This document shows, piece after piece, positions 45,609 to 57,054 of a DNA stretch of 64,000 nt. The notes below the pieces were generated by a model, which was not told where the DNA came from, did no database searches, and worked only from the letters and a program-made list of their open reading frames with translations. A program made the position numbers and the translations under genes. Numbering within the stretch: the first letter of the stretch is position 1; each line of letters starts with the position of its first letter. Origin of the DNA: Sophora flavescens (taxonomy: Eukaryota > Streptophyta > Magnoliopsida > Fabales > Fabaceae); contig CM061062.1 of NCBI GenBank assembly GCA_030762895.1, positions 135,577,104-135,641,103 on the forward strand, given 5' to 3'.

Positions 45609-45968
45609 ATGGCAAGAAAATGCCAAAGGATAGGTGAAGCTTCGGGTTCTCGTACGAGAGGAAGCCATAAATCTGTTGGTAACTCTTCTGAGCCCAACTC
45701 ATATGGTATAGTTTTTAAGAATAATACTCAGAGACATAGGTTTGAAGTGTTAGAAACCAAGAAAATAGTGCAAACTAAATATATGGATGATGCATGCATC
45801 GATACCCTGGGCTTAACTGTCGATATTAACTGGATGTTGGATAACATCGGGTGGAGCAAGTTTGCTCGTACCCGATACCCTGCATTTATTAGCCCTACTT
45901 TGGAGTTCTTGAGCTCCCGAGACGCGAAAATTCTGCAAGGGCCACATTGCAGAGAGGGTGATATTTAA
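45609..45968 (+). pseudogene. Env-like ORF start (Athila/Calypso type)
   Basis: A 119-residue frame starting MARKCQRIGEASGSRTRG. Its middle (KYMDDACIDTLGL, DINWMLDNIGWSKF, PTLEFLSS) and end (GPHCREG) match the N-terminal part of the env-like proteins of Athila/Calypso elements as I know them. Such proteins are several hundred residues long; here the frame stops at TAA 45966 and the rest is absent, replaced by the LINE. No transmembrane segment lies in the preserved part. The function in live elements is not established. Confidence -1.
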
Positions 45969-46039
45969 TTTTCAAAGATAACCCTAGTTTTGCTCAGTTA
46001 GGGTTTTGCATGGTGGCTTAGGCTTCTGCATGCTCCTTG

Positions 46040-47333
46040 TTCATGGCTTCTTGTCCATGGCAATTCTTGTTTCCAGATTCTTCCCCTCCCCCTCCACGCC
46101 TTCCCCCTCCTCCTAATATTTCTTCTTCATCGTCTCCTTTATTGGATGCTCAAGTGCAGACCAAATCATTCGCACAGGCACTAAACAATTCTTTTGACAT
46201 AACTATGAGCCAATGGACTCCATATGGACTCCAGATTTCAAACCAAATTCACAAAAGCAAACTCATGTGCAATGTTGGATTCGCATCTAAGATTTGCCAC
46301 ATGAGTATTGGCGGCCCAAAATCTTCTTTAAAATTGCAAGTGGTGTTGGACTTCCTATTTCTGTAGATGAAAACACAAGAAACAAGAACTTTGGTCACTA
46401 TGCTAGGGTTCTTGTAGATTTAGATCTTTCGGGTGACCTTCCTAGTGTATTCATGGTGGAAAAAGAAAAATGTGCCTTATATGTGAGTATTGATTTTGAG
46501 AAGCTGCCTTTGTTTTGTTCTTGCTGTCAGTCTATTGGACACTCGAAGAATAAATGTAGGCATAAATTTGGTTCTTCCAATAACACAACTTCTGTCAAAC
46601 CTTCTGTCAAAGGGAAGAATCTATGGTCGAAAGCAGAATGTGGCTCAGGATAAGGCTGAGCCAAGCAGAAATAAAGAAATAATCAATCTTGAGACTGAAC
46701 AACGGGATGTTCAAGATGTTAATGTCCAAGAAAATCAGTTGCCTGCTGAGCAAGAAAAGTCTCGTGTTGAAGATTTACCTGTTAATGCTAATATAGAAGG
46801 TAGAACTGTGAACATTGTAATTGATCCTAATGTTGATTTTCCTAACTTTGATGTAATCCCTGAAAGAGGGGACTTAGTTTTTGATATTCCTAAAGAAGAT
46901 GAAGGTGTGCCGATGAAGCCACTGAGTGTAAATAAGGATGATGACATTGAGTCCTGTGAAAATATATTCGATGAATCCCTAATCCAACAATCGAATGCAA
47001 GGAATCAAGCTTCTAGTCAGGGTAATACTTACAGCAATATGGTTGTTCCTGACTCTCAAGATTCTGCAACAAATTCAGTTAGTAAATCACCTGAGTTTGT
47101 TTCCAACCCTTTAAATCCGAATGTTAAGAAGGACTTGAGAATAGTTTCCAAACTGTGGGCTAATGAGGATGAATAAGTTGAATCAGAAACAAACTAGTCC
47201 TACGGAAGAGACTGAATTCACTAAGGTCTTGACCAAGTCTCAGAAAAAGAAGCTTAGGCTAAATAGGAATAAAGCAGAAAAAGCTGCTGCAGTTAATGCC
47301 CGTTCCAGGGCTGGCCCGAGGCTATTTGCCTAA
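46040..47333 (+). pseudogene. LINE ORF1 (DUF4283, zinc knuckle)
   Basis: Begins MASCPWQFLFPDSS at 46040 (an ATG at 46037 would add two residues), with a Pro/Ser-rich start and KSFAQALNN. An internal deletion has removed most of the DUF4283 domain; the end of it is EYWRPKIFFKIASGVGLP in another frame (46294 on), followed by the knuckle CSCCQSIGHSKNKC (about 46513-46554). The third part (46490-47176) is a long acidic linker, and the last frame ends KSQKKKLRLNRNKAEKAA...LFA with TAA 47331. The protein binds LINE RNA to form the retrotransposition complex. Two or three frame changes make it inactive. Confidence -1.
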
Positions 47334-47767
47334 TGAAATCTCTTTTATGGAATGCCAGGGGTGTTGCCAATGGTGACACCAGATTGTATTTAAAGAACTT
47401 GTGCCTAACTCATAAGTCAGATTTTTTGTTCATAACTGAGCCTAAGACTGACATTGCTTCCATTCCTCTCTCCTTTTGGGGGCAAATAAAGTTAAAGTTC
47501 ATTTTTGTAAATAGCAGAAATGAGCTTCTTCCTAATATTTGGGCATTTTGTGCTGATCATCATGATCCCACCTTGTTAACATCTGCAAACCAGTACATCA
47601 CTTTATCAGTTTCTCTTAATGGTCATGTCTAATACATCTCTGCAGTTTATGCCTGCACTACTTATATTTTGAGAAGACAACTCTGGACTGAGCTAACAAT
47701 GATGCAACAGAATAATCCTGGTTCTTGGTGTTTCCTAGGTGACTTTAATGCAATTATAGGAGCTCAT
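47333..47767 (+). pseudogene. LINE ORF2, endonuclease start
   Basis: Starts at ATG 47333, whose A is also the last base of the ORF1 stop TAA, a stop-start overlap. It reads MKSLLWNARGVAN (Asn of the endonuclease family), FLFITEPKTD (catalytic Glu), a stop TAA at 47630, then YACTTYILRRQLW and WCFLGDFNAI (Asp and Asn of the active site). This is the APE-type endonuclease that nicks target DNA. It is cut at 47767, so no RT is present. Confidence -1.
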
Positions 47768-48776
47768 TGTAACACCTCAAGATTCACCCTTATGTTTATA
47801 TGTGTTAGTTCCGGTATATATATGTTTGATATTTATATATATGTGTATATATTATTGCATATGATAATATGTATATTAATATATGATTATTTGCATTAAT
47901 ATGAGATTGTGTCTCTTAATATTTGATTTTATATGTTAATATATGATATATGATTTTATTAATAATAAGCGATTAAGAATGATATGATAAGATATCGTGT
48001 GATTTAGTATTTAAATGGAGATAGTGTTATTCTTAGATTTTAGCCTCTCAACAAATCAGTTTTGAGTCCTTATCAATATAGGATCATCCTCTTTTTGTTT
48101 ATATCTTAAGACCTTATCATAATCTCCTAAGGATCCTATATAGGAATAACTACCAAATCTGTCGCTAAACTTTCATTGAACTTTTGACCATCTTAGAGTC
48201 TGATTTAGGATTCGATCATTGAACATTAATTTGTCGATATTTCTCTGATCTTGTAAACGACACCAAGAACGCCTCAACTGGAAACATGTAGCTCAAGTTA
48301 TGGTCAAAATACCGAACTTTATACAGTTTGGGCTGAATTAAGAACCCGTTATGACCCAAACTCATATATATATACCATTAGACTCGACCTAAACCTAGTT
48401 TACACGACACCTACACTCAACAAACTGCCTCCCTCCTTCGTATATGAATCCTTATGGTTTTTCTCCCAAAAACTTTCTCCAGGGAACCCGTTCTTGCACC
48501 TTCTTCATTGCTTCTTGATAGGAGAACATGGCTACGAATAGGGGTTCGTTGTGCTTGCTGTTTGGGACTTTAGAAAATGTAAAATTCATGCACCTTGTCC
48601 CTTGTGTTATTTCTTTCAAGTTCTTAATCTCTTCCTTTCGATTTCTTGATCTTAGAGTTGATCGTAGACAAGGGCTAGTGAGACGGGACCCTAGTGGATC
48701 TTCTTTCTTCTTTGGAAATGCGAATCTCATACCAGGTATGGGAGAAGAATAGTGTATACACTAGGCTAGGTAGTAG
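47768..48776 (+). repeat. T2 5' LTR, first segment
   Basis: Starts TGTAACACCTCAAG. It matches 57586-58631 of the 3' LTR and stops at AGTAG, the target duplication of the G3 solo LTR. Confidence -1.
48772..48776. repeat. G3 target-site duplication, left
   Basis: AGTAG; repeated at 52214-52218 on the right side of the solo LTR. Confidence -1.
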
Positions 48777-49081
48777 TGAGACACCCCGATGTGCCCCATC
48801 GTATTATTACATTAAAACCTTAATATTTATTTACTTAATCGCTCGCTTATCGTTGAAAATACGTAAAAATTAAAACTTAATTAATAATTATATAACTTAT
48901 ACAGATATAGAACATACCAAAACTATATTACATAAATACACACATGTTTATTTATTACATTTCCAAAACACTGTTGAGGGTACCCTCTCAGTAGGATCCC
49001 TCACAGGCATAAACTGCACTACAGACATACTTAGCGGAATTATGAATACTCCTTAGACACACTGGCCATACTGTCTATACT

Positions 49082-49300
49082 CTAATCGCCTTGAATCACA
49101 GCTCGACCTCCAGCATCTGGTTCGTAAGGAGTTCCATCTAACTCCTCGGCAATTGGTTCCTCCATCAGGTCTTCTCGTACGATCACATCAGAAATAAAAT
49201 ACAACACACAAAGATATAGGGAATAAGAAACAGTTCTATCATCAAAAAGCGGAAAAGAGTAATAGTAAATTATACAGTAATTGTCACAGACACGCATCAA
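49082..49300 (-). CDS. LTR-internal conserved short ORF (G3 copy)
   Basis: A 72-residue frame ending EELDGTPYEPDAGGRAVIQGD and TAG. The C-terminal ~30 residues correspond to 10295-10480 and 63534-63755; the N-terminal half (MMRVCDNYCIIYYYSFPLFD) is close to G4 (MLIVCDNYCIIYYDSFTLFN) but not to LTR b. Shared residues before the tail include IVRED. Low complexity is not the cause. Unknown function; it may be an exon or an LTR segment under other constraint. Confidence -1.
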   Translation of the reverse strand: MMRVCDNYCIIYYYSFPLFDDRTVSYSLYLCVLYFISDVIVREDLMEEPIAEELDGTPYEPDAGGRAVIQGD

Positions 49301-49410
49301 TCAAAATCAGCAATCATCCTCAATCCACTATATCATCCTCTACCCTCAGCCCATGCAACTAAACACTTATACTGATGTGGCCATCTTCACTCCTGTCACA
49401 TTAGTCAGTA

Positions 49411-49620
49411 GTCCAGAACGGTCCAGTACCAATAACTTTCAAACGCATCAAAGACTAAACACTTATTAGTCTAAAATGGTCCAGTGCCAATAACATACGA
49501 ACTCGTCAAGGAATATCATTCCATAACGGTCCAGTGCCAAGAACATACGAACTCGTCAAGGAATATCAATCCAAAACGGTCCAGTGCCAAGAACATTCGA
49601 ACGCGTCAAGAACTAAAGAG
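49411..49620. repeat. Tandem repeat in G3 (GGTCCAGTGCC units)
   Basis: Four units of about 57 bases with AACGGTCCAGTGCCAA and ACGAACTCGTCAAGGA boxes. Confidence -1.
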
Positions 49621-52218
49621 TATTACGGTAGTCTACCTCGGCATCCACATCCGTAGGGCACTCACCCGTAATATCCGATATCCCCAAAATAGGATATCCT
49701 GACCTCGTGTGTTCCACTCACACGGCTGTGACTAACAATACCTCGATAAATGAATCTCCCTAATTTAAATCAATAACAACCTAGTGCCTCAACCTTCCAT
49801 CAAAGTCTCAACACCTTTTTCCTCTTAGATAAAACCACTTAATTAGGCTAGGCACCTCTAAATCACCTTTATTCTCTCACCCAAACAATTATCTCCCGAA
49901 CAACACATATCCTTACTTAAAAATCAGCTAAGCACAATATTAAAAACCAGGCAGATCATGCACAACACAGTATCAGAAAATAATTCAAATACCACAAAAT
50001 ATTACATAAGCAATGAAATAATAATAATAAATTCAATCAACCTCAGATAAGATAAAATCATCCTAATGTCGATAAACCTACAATCCCCAAATCACCATTG
50101 GTTTTACAGAAAAGGTTTCCAATATAATTTTGGTCTTGTTGATTACTCAACTACTAGTAGGGTTTAGGTCGCCCTACACAATTATCATATAATCTACTGC
50201 TTATCGATTCCGACGATAGGTTGATTCTTTTCCCCACCTGAGTTTTCACCGGAAACACGTACACGACGATCCTCGTTATCCCGCCACGAGTTAACACAAC
50301 CACCTTCATTCAAACAACATCACTATAATCAACTAACAACCATCTATGACACTTTAGGGCTAGGTTCGGCCAAGACTTAGAAAATAGGTTTAGGATTATC
50401 TTCTTAATGCCATCTTTTGGATCCTAGTTACTAGAGTCTTAACTAACATAGATTACTTATTACAAGACTAAAATTTGAAACAAAATCCTCTAACCTTTAG
50501 GGTTAGGGTTTCGGCCCATATTAGGAAAATAGGCTAGGAAATTTAGTTGGATTCAAGCTCTTGGATAATGAAAGTGGAAGACATCACAAGATCATAGAAA
50601 TTGGTTTCACATTAAAAGGATTTTTCTACAATTTTCTAGAATTATTTGAAGTTCTAGATCTAGGAATGGAAAAATATGATTCATGGCATAAACATGATAA
50701 ATACATGAATATGAAAGCTTATATGATCAAGGAGATGAGCTTTTACCTCTTGAAGATTGAAGAAATGAAGAAAATGATCAACCTTCACTATGTTGAAAAC
50801 TGGACAGCTTGAGGGTGTGATGGTATTGTGAGTGTATCTCACAATATACTCATCCAAAAATTACGAACTTTGGCTTGATAGAAAGTTAAGAAGAAAAGGA
50901 ACAACTTTGATGTTTAAGGTTTCATTTTGTTAGGATCATAACAGGGGTGAAAAGGGCCTTCTTTATGCTGTTTCGTGGGTTGCTGGGAATTCTGGGCAGT
51001 TTCTGTATTTTGAGCCTTTCTCCCAATCCACTTATCCGTTTTTGATGATCTTTAGCTTGTTGGAAAGAAGAGAGAAAGAGGAACAACTTTTATGTTGAGT
51101 GTTTTCGAGTTTCAGAAAGTAAGAGGGTCATATGTTTGGTGGGAATTCGGTGTTCTTAGGGTTTTGTAACTTAGTTGGTGAGGAAGATGAAGAGAATGAA
51201 GAAGATGAGTGAAATGGTGAGGGAGGCCACGGTTTGGAGGGTATTTATAGGAGTAATATTATGCCTTGTTTGGTTAAAAGGAATTGGTTTAATGGTTTTG
51301 TGATTATTAAATTAATATAAGCTTAACTAAGGTTATAATTAACTTAACTAAGGTTATAATTAACTTAACTAAGGTTATTTTGGCTAACCATGGTTAATAA
51401 TATGTGGCTCACATTTAGTGGAGGTGTGGCTGATTTTGGGCCACACAAAATGACTCACCAATGAGTCATCGATCTTATCCATTAGCGGTTCCCGGAAATT
51501 CCGTGACGCACTCAATTCGTTTACCCGATTTCGGTTTTTGAGAGGAAAATAATAAAACGAAAGCAAAATGAAATAGGTAAGATTTATTGGAGGTGGAGGC
51601 ACGAAATTGGAGAGATGTGGGAGGTTTTCAACCACGTAAAATGAGGGGTTAAGAGTGCGTAGATGCGTCTTGTTAATACCCGCGAAAGCTTGGGGGTATT
51701 TTGGTCTTTTTACCTAAATGTCATGATTACATGCATTTAATGCTCATAAATGCTTGGTGACTCATCCTCCATGAGTCATCATGTATGACTCGTTGTCCCG
51801 ATCTCTTGACGGGTCTCTGCACTTCCCTTCTCGACTCCGTCGGTTTCCCGATTAGGGTTTTACGCCCGTAAAAAGTGTAATATTTTATTTTCGGTTGAAA
51901 ATTTTCAAAACAACCAAACTCGTTAGAAATATGATTTAAATATAAACTATTTCGTTCACGAGTCAAAATTTGGTTTTCTGCCCAGTAAAATTATACTTGT
52001 CGGAAAACGCAGAATAGGGTTCCGTCTGAATTTTCAACCCAAATTTTTATCGTAAGCTTCTACCCTAAGATAAAGTATGAATATGATTTTTATTTCGTAA
52101 AAATCAATCTCCATGAACTCGTATAAAAATATAAATAAATACATTTATACCGGTTAATACAGCGAAAATATTTTTACTCAAAAAAATCGGAAAATAAAAA
52201 GTAGGGTGTTACAAGTAG

Positions 52219-54109
52219 CGTAAGATGAGGGGTTCCCATAGCCCCGTTTATTGTCGTTATAATGTATTGATGCCATGATCTGCCTGGTTGAATGATTGAA
52301 TTGTTTATATGTTTAATTGGATTAATTGGTATGCCTATTTGTTATAATTGTTGAGTTGTTCATGATGTGGTATGCCTATTGAATTGTCTTATGCCATGAG
52401 ATTTGGTTGAATTGGTATGAATACCCATGATTATGAATGTTGTTGTTATGACATGGATTATGTTGATCAAATTGACTGGATATGTTGTTGATGATGATGT
52501 TACCGTTATGTTGAATATGTTAATAAGACTCAAATTGACTTAATTAGGACTCTTAGTTAACATAGGAATTAAGGGATTAATTCCCCAAGCTTCATAAGAC
52601 ATGAACTGTGTTAGTGAGGGGTGAAGTTTCATGCCAAATTTTTTAGTTAAGACCTTAGGATCTGATTTGAGAGAATTAGGGAGCCTAAACTCCAAGAACA
52701 CGTTAAATTTTGCCCGGAACAGTATGGCCCTGCCCAGAAGCACGGCCGTGCTGAACAGGGAGCACGACCGTGCTCCCGATTAAATTCTGGAAAACAGGCT
52801 GCACATTGAGCACGGTCGTCCCGGACAGTGAGCACGACCGTGCTCCACTTAAGTGGCAGCCCGACCGTGTTAGGGGTTTAGTACGCCCGTGCTTCCCCCT
52901 ACTGGTCAGAACTTAAGATTAATGAATTAAAGGGTGTGTTTACCCCAATTATCCCCAGATGATGTAATAATATACTATTCAAATGATAACAAGTTAGAAA
53001 ACTTAATTAAATATTAATGAAGATAACAAAGACCGGTAAGTTGGTTAAGCCGGTACCCGACGGGTTACCGCACGTTGTCACGCTTTGGTGCTTTTTGGCC
53101 AAAGTGCTCTCGATGCTTTTTGGTCGAGATGTTGTTATGTTGGAACTTGGTGTTTTTTGCCAAGGGGGCCTTGACCCCACGGCGTGGGTCTAAGGTGTTA
53201 ATGATGATGTTGGTGATAAGTCTTGGGTGCTTTTAGGCCCAAGCAAAGGAGGTGGTTGCCTTGTGTGTTGTTGTGCCATTTGCATAGAGCATTTGAGTTG
53301 ATGTTGAGGGGGATGTTCAACATAAGGGAGGTCATCCTAGTTATGATGATCTGGCTTAAGTCTCGGGTGGTTCACCCATGGTTTGGGGAACCGTACGCCC
53401 CCGAGGTGGCGTATCCATTTATGATACGTCGGCTATCTAAGGGGTTCCTCCATGGTTTGGGGAACTGCTGGTGTTGGTGCTTTTTGGCCAATACGGATAT
53501 GTAACTCCGAAGTTGACTTCCTGAGTTAGTTGGATCCACATGCATTGATGGAGTAGTGGAGTAGGGTTGCATTGTACTGCATAGCATATGTTAGATGATT
53601 AACATGTTGTTATGGTATTATATGATGATGTATAAATATTGTATGTTGTTATATTGCTATGAAATGCTATGATGTATGTTCATCTTATTCCCTATTCCTA
53701 TGCCGTTGTGTTTACACGATTTCTTACTCCCTGTTTTCCTCTTTCTGCTATTGCATGTATTTCCTTATGCAGAGGACAGTGAGTAGCCAGTAGAGGAGTG
53801 ACTCTGAGGAGCCCCGACTCTAGTTAGAATGTTGAGTTACTGTTGTTAGTTTGGTTAGTTGTTTTGTTTGTTTCCGTGATGTATCCAGAATTTGGTTATA
53901 CCAGCTCTGTATGTGACATCGGGGTTGGGTTTTCTTTATCTGTCTTGTTTATGTTTTACTATTTTAAAATTGTTATTTTCGCATTGTTTTTGTTGAGATG
54001 TGAAACCTTTTATCCAAGTTTTTATTTTTATTTTTCAAATAAATGCATGTTTTATATTATATCTTTTAAGTGAATATTTTATATTAACATGCGGGGTAGA
54101 AGGGTGTCA
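52219..54109 (+). repeat. T2 5' LTR, second segment
   Basis: Continues the LTR after the G3 insertion and ends GGGTGTCA at 54109. The palindrome cluster lies at 52738-52898. The frames at 53223-53504 and opposite are the LTR frames also seen in T1 and the 3' LTR and look like chance. Confidence -1.
52738..52898. repeat. GAGCACG palindrome cluster, T2 5' LTR
   Basis: About five palindromic units, the best being GGAGCACGACCGTGCTCC (52760-52777) with an 8-base stem and a 2-base spacer. C and G content is far above the surrounding AT-rich DNA. Confidence -1.
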
Positions 54110-54116
54110 CGTTTAG

Positions 54117-54130
54117 TGGTATCAGAGCAG
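54117..54130 (+). promoter_or_regulatory. T2 primer binding site
   Basis: TGGTATCAGAGCAG seven bases after the LTR end; full match to the initiator Met tRNA complement over the usual 12 bases. Confidence -1.
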
Positions 54131-54394
54131 TTCGGCCCTGTTCGGACGTGGTATGAGTCTGCCGTGAGTCTGTTGTGCGACTCTTGTTTGAATTGTCTGT
54201 ATTTATATAGACAATGTTACGTGGTACTAAGTACCTATAGCTTTGCTTTGGCTTGACTTACTGCATTTGGCGGTTTGTCTTAATCGATCCAAGGAGCCTT
54301 CAGGTGCTTCTTGTGTTTAGGAAGGTTGTTCTAGTATCTCTTGATAATATGAACTCTACAACTGATCTTGTGCGCTTATTTTAAAAAAAAACCG
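54131..54394 (+). other. T2 leader; gag missing
   Basis: About 260 bases with no gag-like reading, between the primer site and the protease end. In a complete element 1-1.5 kb of gag would lie here. A short gag piece is found instead at 57288-57537. Confidence -1.
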
Positions 54395-57054
54395 CTCAAT
54401 GTTATTCTTGGGATGAACTGGTTATCTTCCTAGCATGTTCCCTTTATCTGTTTTGATAAGACCTTAGTTTTTGGAACTCCAACGGAGTCTAAGAATCCGG
54501 ACCTTCTCTCTTCCAGCCAATTTCAAGCTTCGATGAAAGACGAAGCCCAAGTGTACAAGATGATAGCTTCCCTAGAAGTAGAGAGCAGCCCTCCTGATGT
54601 CGCCAGCTTGCTTGTTGTGCAAGACTTTCCTGAAGTGTTTCCGAGGGATGTTTATAACTTACCCCCAGAGAGAGATATTGAGTTTGCCATAGACTTAGTG
54701 TCTGGCACCGGACCAATCTTCATAGCACCCTATAGGATGTCTCCTTTAGAGCTAGCTAAGTTGAAGGAGGAGTTGGAAGACCTAATGAAGAAGCAGTTCA
54801 TTAGGCCTAGTGCGTCTCCGTGGGGAGCACCTGTGTTATTGGTGAAGAAGAATGATGGTAGTATGAGGTTGTGCTTCGACTATCGACGGCTCAAAAAGGT
54901 GAATATTAAGAATCGGTATCCCCTCCCTATGATTGATGATCTTATGGATCAGTTGATCGGAGCTTATGTTTTCTCGAAGATAGATTTGAGGTCAGGGTAC
55001 CATCAGATTAGGTTAAGTCTGAAGACATCCCGAAGACAGCATTTAGGACACGTTACGGTCACTATAAGTACTTGGTTATGCCCTTTGGTGTGACCAATGC
55101 CCTTGTTGTGTTCATGGACTACATGAACAAGACCTTTCACCCTTACTTGGATAAGTTTGTGGTGGACTTTATAGATGACATCTTAGTGTACTCTAAGACT
55201 AAGGAAGAACATGAGGAGCACTTGAGGGTTGTCTTACAGACCCTTAAGGAGAATCAGTTGTATGCCAAGATGTCTAAGTGCGATTTTTTGTTAGAAGAGG
55301 TTAGTTTCTTAGGTCACGTGATCTTAAAAGGTGGAATAGTCGTCGATCCGGCTAAGGTTTAGACTGTGCTCCAATGGGAAGCACCAAAGTCAGGGACCGA
55401 GATTAGGAGTTTCTTGGGTTTAGAAGGGTACTATAGGCGGTTCATAGAAGGTTTCTCTAAGTTAGCCTTACCCTTAACCCGTCTCACCAAGAAGGGACAG
55501 CTGTTTGTGTGGGACTCTAAGTGGGAAGAGAGTTTTCAAACCCTTAAGAATAGGTTGACATCAGCACCAGTTTTAGTGTTGCCCGATCCTAGTAAACCTT
55601 TCGTAGTATATTGCGATGCTTTCGAGCAAGGTTTAGGTGGAGTGTTGATGCAAGATGGTAAGGTAGTGGCTTATGCTTCTAGGCAATTGAAAACCATGAG
55701 AGGAACTACCCTACCCATGATCTAGATTTAGGAGCTGTGGCGTTTGCCTTAAAGATTTGGAGGTATTACCTGTATGGAGCGAAGTTTGAGGTCTTTAGTG
55801 ATCATAAGATTCTGAGGTATCTCTTTGATCAAAAGGAGCTGAATATGAGGCAGCGTAGGTGAATGGAATTTTTAAAGGATTATGAGTTTGATCTAACCTA
55901 CCACCCAGGAAAGGCCGATGTAGTGGTCGATTCCTTGAGTAGAAAAACCTTGCACATCTCCGCTTTGATGGTTAGGGAGATGGATCTAATCGAGGAGTTT
56001 AGATACATGAGTTTAGCTTGGGAAGTTACCCCTAAAAGCATTAGGCTTGGAACCTTGAAGGTTACCAACAGTTTGATGGATCAGATTAGAGAGGGTTAGA
56101 AGTTAGACAAGTTTCTCTTAGATCAGCAAGAGTTGCTTGCACAGGGTAGAGACCTTAGTTTTAAGGAAGAAAGCGATGGAGTCTTGAGGTTCAAAGATAG
56201 AGTCTGTATACCAGACGTCCTAGAGCTTAGAAATTTGATCCTTGAAGAAGGACATAGGAGTGGACTGAGTGTGCACCCAGGTGCCACTAAGATATATCAG
56301 GACTTAAAATGCATGTTTTGGTGACCTAGGATGAAGAACGATGTGGCTGAGTTTGTGTATGCTTGTTTAGTGTGTCAAACGGCTAAGATAGAACACCAGA
56401 AGCCATCAAGAAAGTTACAACCTTTAAGTATCCCAGAATGGAAGTGAGACAATATTTCCATGGATTTTATGTCTGGATTCCTTAAGACTCCAGCTGATTT
56501 TGAGGCTATATGGGTTGTCGCGGATAGACTGACTAAGTCCGCCCATTTCATCCCGATGAACATGGAATACTTTTTGGAAAAGTTGGCTAAGCTGTACATC
56601 AGGGAGATAGTTAGGCTACATGGTATACCTTCTAACATAGTTTCAGATAGAGACCCAAGGTTTACCTCTAGGTTTTGGAACAGTTTGCAAGAGGCCTTAG
56701 GAACGAGGCTTAGGCTTAGTTCAGCTTATCACCCACAGACTGATGGCCAGTCTGAGAGAACCATCCAGTCCTTAGAGGACTTGTTGAGAACTTGTGTGCT
56801 AGAACAATCTGGTAGTACTTGGGAGGAGATGTAGGACACCCTTGTGTTGGAGTGAACTTAGTGATGGTGTTGTGCTAGGGCCGGAGATAGTCCAGGAAAC
56901 AACAGAAAGGATCGAGATGGTTCAAGAAAAGATGAGAGATTCATAGAGTAGGCAAAAGAGCTACCATGACAAAAGGAGGAAGGCGCTCGAATTCCAGGAA
57001 GGTGATCATGTGTCCTTGAGAGTTACTCCAACGACTGCGGTTGGTAGAGGATGA
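54395..57054 (+). pseudogene. pol: T2 pol: protease end, RT, RNase H, integrase
   Basis: Protease end: NVILGMNWLSS then TAG. RT: FPEVFPRDV, LVKKNDGSMRLCFDYR, KIDLRSGYHQI, frameshift near 55030, MPFGVTNA, VDFIDDILVYS (catalytic pair present). RNase H: VYCDAFEQGLGGVL, then a stop at 55723, FSDHK. Integrase: HPGATKIYQDL and CLVC of the zinc region, MDFMSGF, SDRDPRFTSRFW and DGQSERTIQ (Asp, Asp, Glu present), then KSYHDKRRKALEFQEGDH of the C-terminal part; the end and any chromodomain are missing. Stops at 54427, 55360, 55723, 55860, 56097, 56322, 56445 and 56832. At least five fall where relatives have Gln or Trp, that is by single C-to-T or G-to-A changes. Active-site residues are otherwise kept. 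Confidence -1.

Larger units (their letters stand above)
44076..45968 (+). mobile_element. Athila/Calypso-like gypsy remnant
   Basis: A fragment with the end of a retropepsin domain, an unrecognised ORF, a ~970-base leader-like region and an env-like ORF start. This order is that of Athila-type gypsy elements (soybean Calypso among them), in which an env-like ORF follows pol, but RT, RNase H and integrase are all absent, so a large internal deletion has occurred. The left end meets C4; the right end is cut at about 45968 where a LINE starts. Confidence -1.
45969..47767 (+). mobile_element. Plant L1-type LINE, 5' part
   Basis: A 5' leader, ORF1 (nucleic-acid-binding) and the endonuclease start of ORF2, cut at 47767 by the T2 LTR. 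The remaining ORF2 would continue beyond the T2 insertion, outside the window. Because its 5' end seems present, it is the most complete LINE 5' part seen here. Confidence -1.
48777..52213 (-). mobile_element. G3: solo LTR of the G family
   Basis: 3,437 bases from TGAGACACCCCG to GGGTGTTACA on the plus strand, that is a minus-strand LTR. It is flanked by AGTAG at 48772-48776 and 52214-52218; removing it and one AGTAG restores the T2 LTR as seen in the 3' copy near 58632. No primer site or internal region is present, so it is a solo LTR left by recombination between the two LTRs of a once full element. It carries the short ORF and the GGTCCAGTGCC tandem repeat. Confidence -1.

Noticed and set aside
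45433..45633. 66-residue frame before the env-like ORF
   Set aside because: Overlaps the env-like start in another frame and has no matching motif.
48452..48752. Frames on both strands also seen at 58196-58538
   Set aside because: T LTR sequence; the frames diverge between the two LTRs of the same element.
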